Shown: piece after piece, positions 62,746 through 64,000 of the stretch
How positions within the stretch are numbered: position 1 is the stretch's first letter
Layout: each line of letters starts with the position of its first letter
NCBI GenBank assembly: GCA_963775625.1
Contig: CAVZJM010000005.1
Location: 1 to 64,000 of the forward strand
Length of the DNA stretch: 64,000 nt
DNA from: JAIBJN01 sp963775625
Lineage (GTDB): Bacteria > Actinomycetota > Thermoleophilia > Gaiellales > Gaiellaceae
Direction: 5' to 3'
Position numbers and translations under genes: made by a program
The notes under the pieces: generated by a model
The model's database searches: none
Told to the model about the DNA's origin: nothing
Seen by the model: the letters and a program-made list of their open reading frames with translations, nothing else

Positions 62746-63594
62746 ATGGGATTCGAGGAGCTCAAGGCAAAGCAGAGCGTGGTTTGGGGAACCGGGCCGT
62801 ACCAGCGGATCACCGAGACGATCAGCGACATCCATGAGGTGGTGGTCGAGCGCCTGGCTCCCGCCCCCGGAGACAACTGGCTCGACCTCGCGTGCGGCAC
62901 CGGCGCCGTCGCCGAGCGGGCCGCGTCCGCCGGGGCGAACGTAACCGGTATCGACCTGGCGCCGGCCCTGATCGCGACCGCGCAGGAGCGGGCCGGCGAG
63001 CTCGGTCTCGAGATCGACTACCGCGTGGGCGACGCGGAGAGCCTCGAGCTGGCCGACGCGAGCTTCGACAAGGTCTCCTCGACCTGTGGGGTGATGTTCA
63101 CGCCAGACCACGAGGCGACCGCCGGCGAGCTCGCCCGGGTCACCCGGCCCGGCGGGCGGATCGCCCTGGCCAACTGGACGCCCACAGGCGGGCCTGGCCA
63201 GGATGTTCGCGGTCATGGCCCGCTATCAGCCTGCCCCGCCGCCGAGCAGCCCATTTGCCTGGGGTGGCGAGGAGCACGTCCGCGATTTGCTCGGCGAGGC
63301 GTTCGAGCTCGAGCTCAGCGAGCACGTGTCCACGCTGCGGGTGGCCTCCGGCGAGGAGTACTGGGAGCTCTTCTCCACGAGCTACGGCCCGACGAAGACG
63401 CTCGCGGACTCGCTCGGCGAGCGGCGCGAGGAGCTCCACCGCGACTGGGTGGAGTTCTTCGAGCAGAACTACCGCGCCGACGGAGAGATCGTCCACACGC
63501 GGGAGTACCTGCTCGTGCTCGGAACGCGGACGATAGCCGGGAGGGCTTGGCGGGAAGAAATCCGTCGTGCGCGCCGTCTATCTGGTGAGATCAG
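62746..63594 (+). CDS. SAM-dependent methyltransferase (frame break)
   Basis: Class I methyltransferase (Methyltransf_11/UbiE type). Motif I VLDLACGTGAVA-like LDLACGTGAVAERAASAG, GIDLAPALIATAQERAGE, YRVGDAESLELADASFDKVS, ELARVTRPGGRIALANWTP. At a GGG run (63190-63192) one extra base shifts the frame; the second half (MFAVMARYQPAPPPSSPFAW, EEYWELFSTSYGPTKTLAD) is typical of this subfamily. The corrected frame has no early stop and remains open to 63814, over the next gene, so its true end is uncertain; the conserved part ends near 63530. Confidence 0.75.
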
Positions 63595-63810
63595 ATGGCG
63601 GCACTCGACACGATCGCGCACGAGCTCGACGCTCTGGAGACCGAGGAGGAGCGGGTGTTCTCGTGGCGTCACGAGAGCCTGCTGGGGGCGGGGTACGACG
63701 CGAGGAACGCTCTCAAGCTGGCTCTTCGCTCCGAGGTCGACCTCCACCTCGCCGTCCGGCTCGGCCGCGCCGGCTGCCCGCCCGAGACGGCTGCGCAGAT
63801 CCTGCTCTAG
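63595..63810 (+). CDS. Small conserved protein
   Basis: 71 residues. LDTIAHELDALETEEERVF, WRHESLLGAGYDARNALKLA and LHLAVRLGRAGCPPETAAQI. The pattern (RAGY, then vDLH.A..L...GCPPE.A..IL) is common in short actinobacterial proteins of unknown function. Start ATG 63595 with GGTGAG six bases upstream. It would be independent of the methyltransferase frame, which overlaps it only because that frame has no stop. Confidence 0.7.
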   Translation: MAALDTIAHELDALETEEERVFSWRHESLLGAGYDARNALKLALRSEVDLHLAVRLGRAGCPPETAAQILL

Positions 63811-63820
63811 CTAGAGGTCC

Positions 63821-64000
63821 TCAGGCGGGCTCCCAGGCGAGCTCGATGACGTAGCCGTCGGGATCGCGGCACTTGACGCTCACGTAGCCGGGCTCCTCCC
63901 ACTCCTCCACGATCGGGACACCGTCCTGCCGGAGGCGATCCCGAAAGGCCCTCACCTCGTCGGCGCTCGAGGCGCTGCGAAACCCGAAATGGAGGAAGCC
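63821..64000 (-). CDS. VOC/glyoxalase family protein, C-terminal fragment
   Basis: 59 residues; the gene enters from the right edge. Ends with VKCRDPDGYVIELAWEP, the strand with the metal-ligand Glu of VOC (glyoxalase/bleomycin resistance/dioxygenase) proteins, preceded by FLHFGFRSASSADEV. Convergent with the small protein gene (ten bases). Substrate unknown. Confidence 0.8.
   Translation of the reverse strand, partial: GFLHFGFRSASSADEVRAFRDRLRQDGVPIVEEWEEPGYVSVKCRDPDGYVIELAWEPA

Noticed and set aside
63540..63560. GCTTGGCGGGAA as another copy of the dispersed repeat
   Set aside because: Only about ten bases match the left edge of copies A and D; the hairpins are absent.

Overview
This 64 kb window is chromosomal DNA of a G+C-rich, Gram-positive-type bacterium. 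Codon third positions are almost all G or C, so the strand opposite each gene is usually open too. The gene set (a type IV pilus system with prepilin peptidase, NarL/DesK-type two-component regulators, RskA-like anti-sigma factor, ThyX, FolE2, ScyD-like and CPBP proteins) suggests a deep-branching actinobacterium such as Thermoleophilia (Gaiellales/Solirubrobacterales). That placement is inference; no rRNA is present.

Layout. 1-10.4 kb: type IV pilus locus, with a leftward series pilT-pilM-pilN-pilO-(PilP-like)-PilV-like-pilC and rightward pilA, a thioredoxin-like protein, a small protein and a TadG/vWA protein, then leftward pilB. 10.4-18 kb: a response regulator and histidine kinase, then a CPBP protease-like gene, a small protein, an MMPL exporter and a membrane alpha/beta hydrolase. 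The CPBP and small-protein genes have near-identical promoters carrying the same palindrome. 18-27 kb: second pilus block with prepilin peptidase, a repeat protein, PilX-like and pseudopilin proteins, a PASTA protein, a lytic transglycosylase with two M23 domains and a second PilT-like ATPase. 27-28.7 kb: tRNA-Tyr and a small insert bounded by a copy of the tRNA 3' end. 28.7-45 kb: mostly housekeeping (CDF transporter, membrane glycosyltransferase, primary sigma factor, asparaginase, MutM, FolE2, PlsY, superoxide dismutase, ECF sigma/anti-sigma pair, ThyX, secreted metalloprotease, amino-acid ABC transporter). 45-64 kb: secreted M14 carboxypeptidase, paired lipoproteins, MFS transporter, ScyD-like protein, HlyIII, IF-1, cold-shock protein, SixA, a large PAS/GAF sensor kinase, a CoA-transferase pair, a C1 peptidase, MarC-like protein, methyltransferase and a partial VOC protein.

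The most striking regulatory pattern is a repeated promoter of the sigma-28/WhiG type (about TCAA, 16-17 bases, GCCGATA) in front of nine genes, eight of them in the pilus blocks and the ninth a membrane glycosyltransferase. It lies so close to the start codons that most of the transcripts should be nearly leaderless. No flagellar gene and no sigma-28 gene is in the window. Other notable items: three genes whose N-termini point to AUU or AUC start codons (mutM, infA and less surely an MFS transporter); a dispersed intergenic repeat with two conserved hairpins placed between convergent genes; and six single-base frame breaks in otherwise intact genes, several in G runs, which may be assembly errors.
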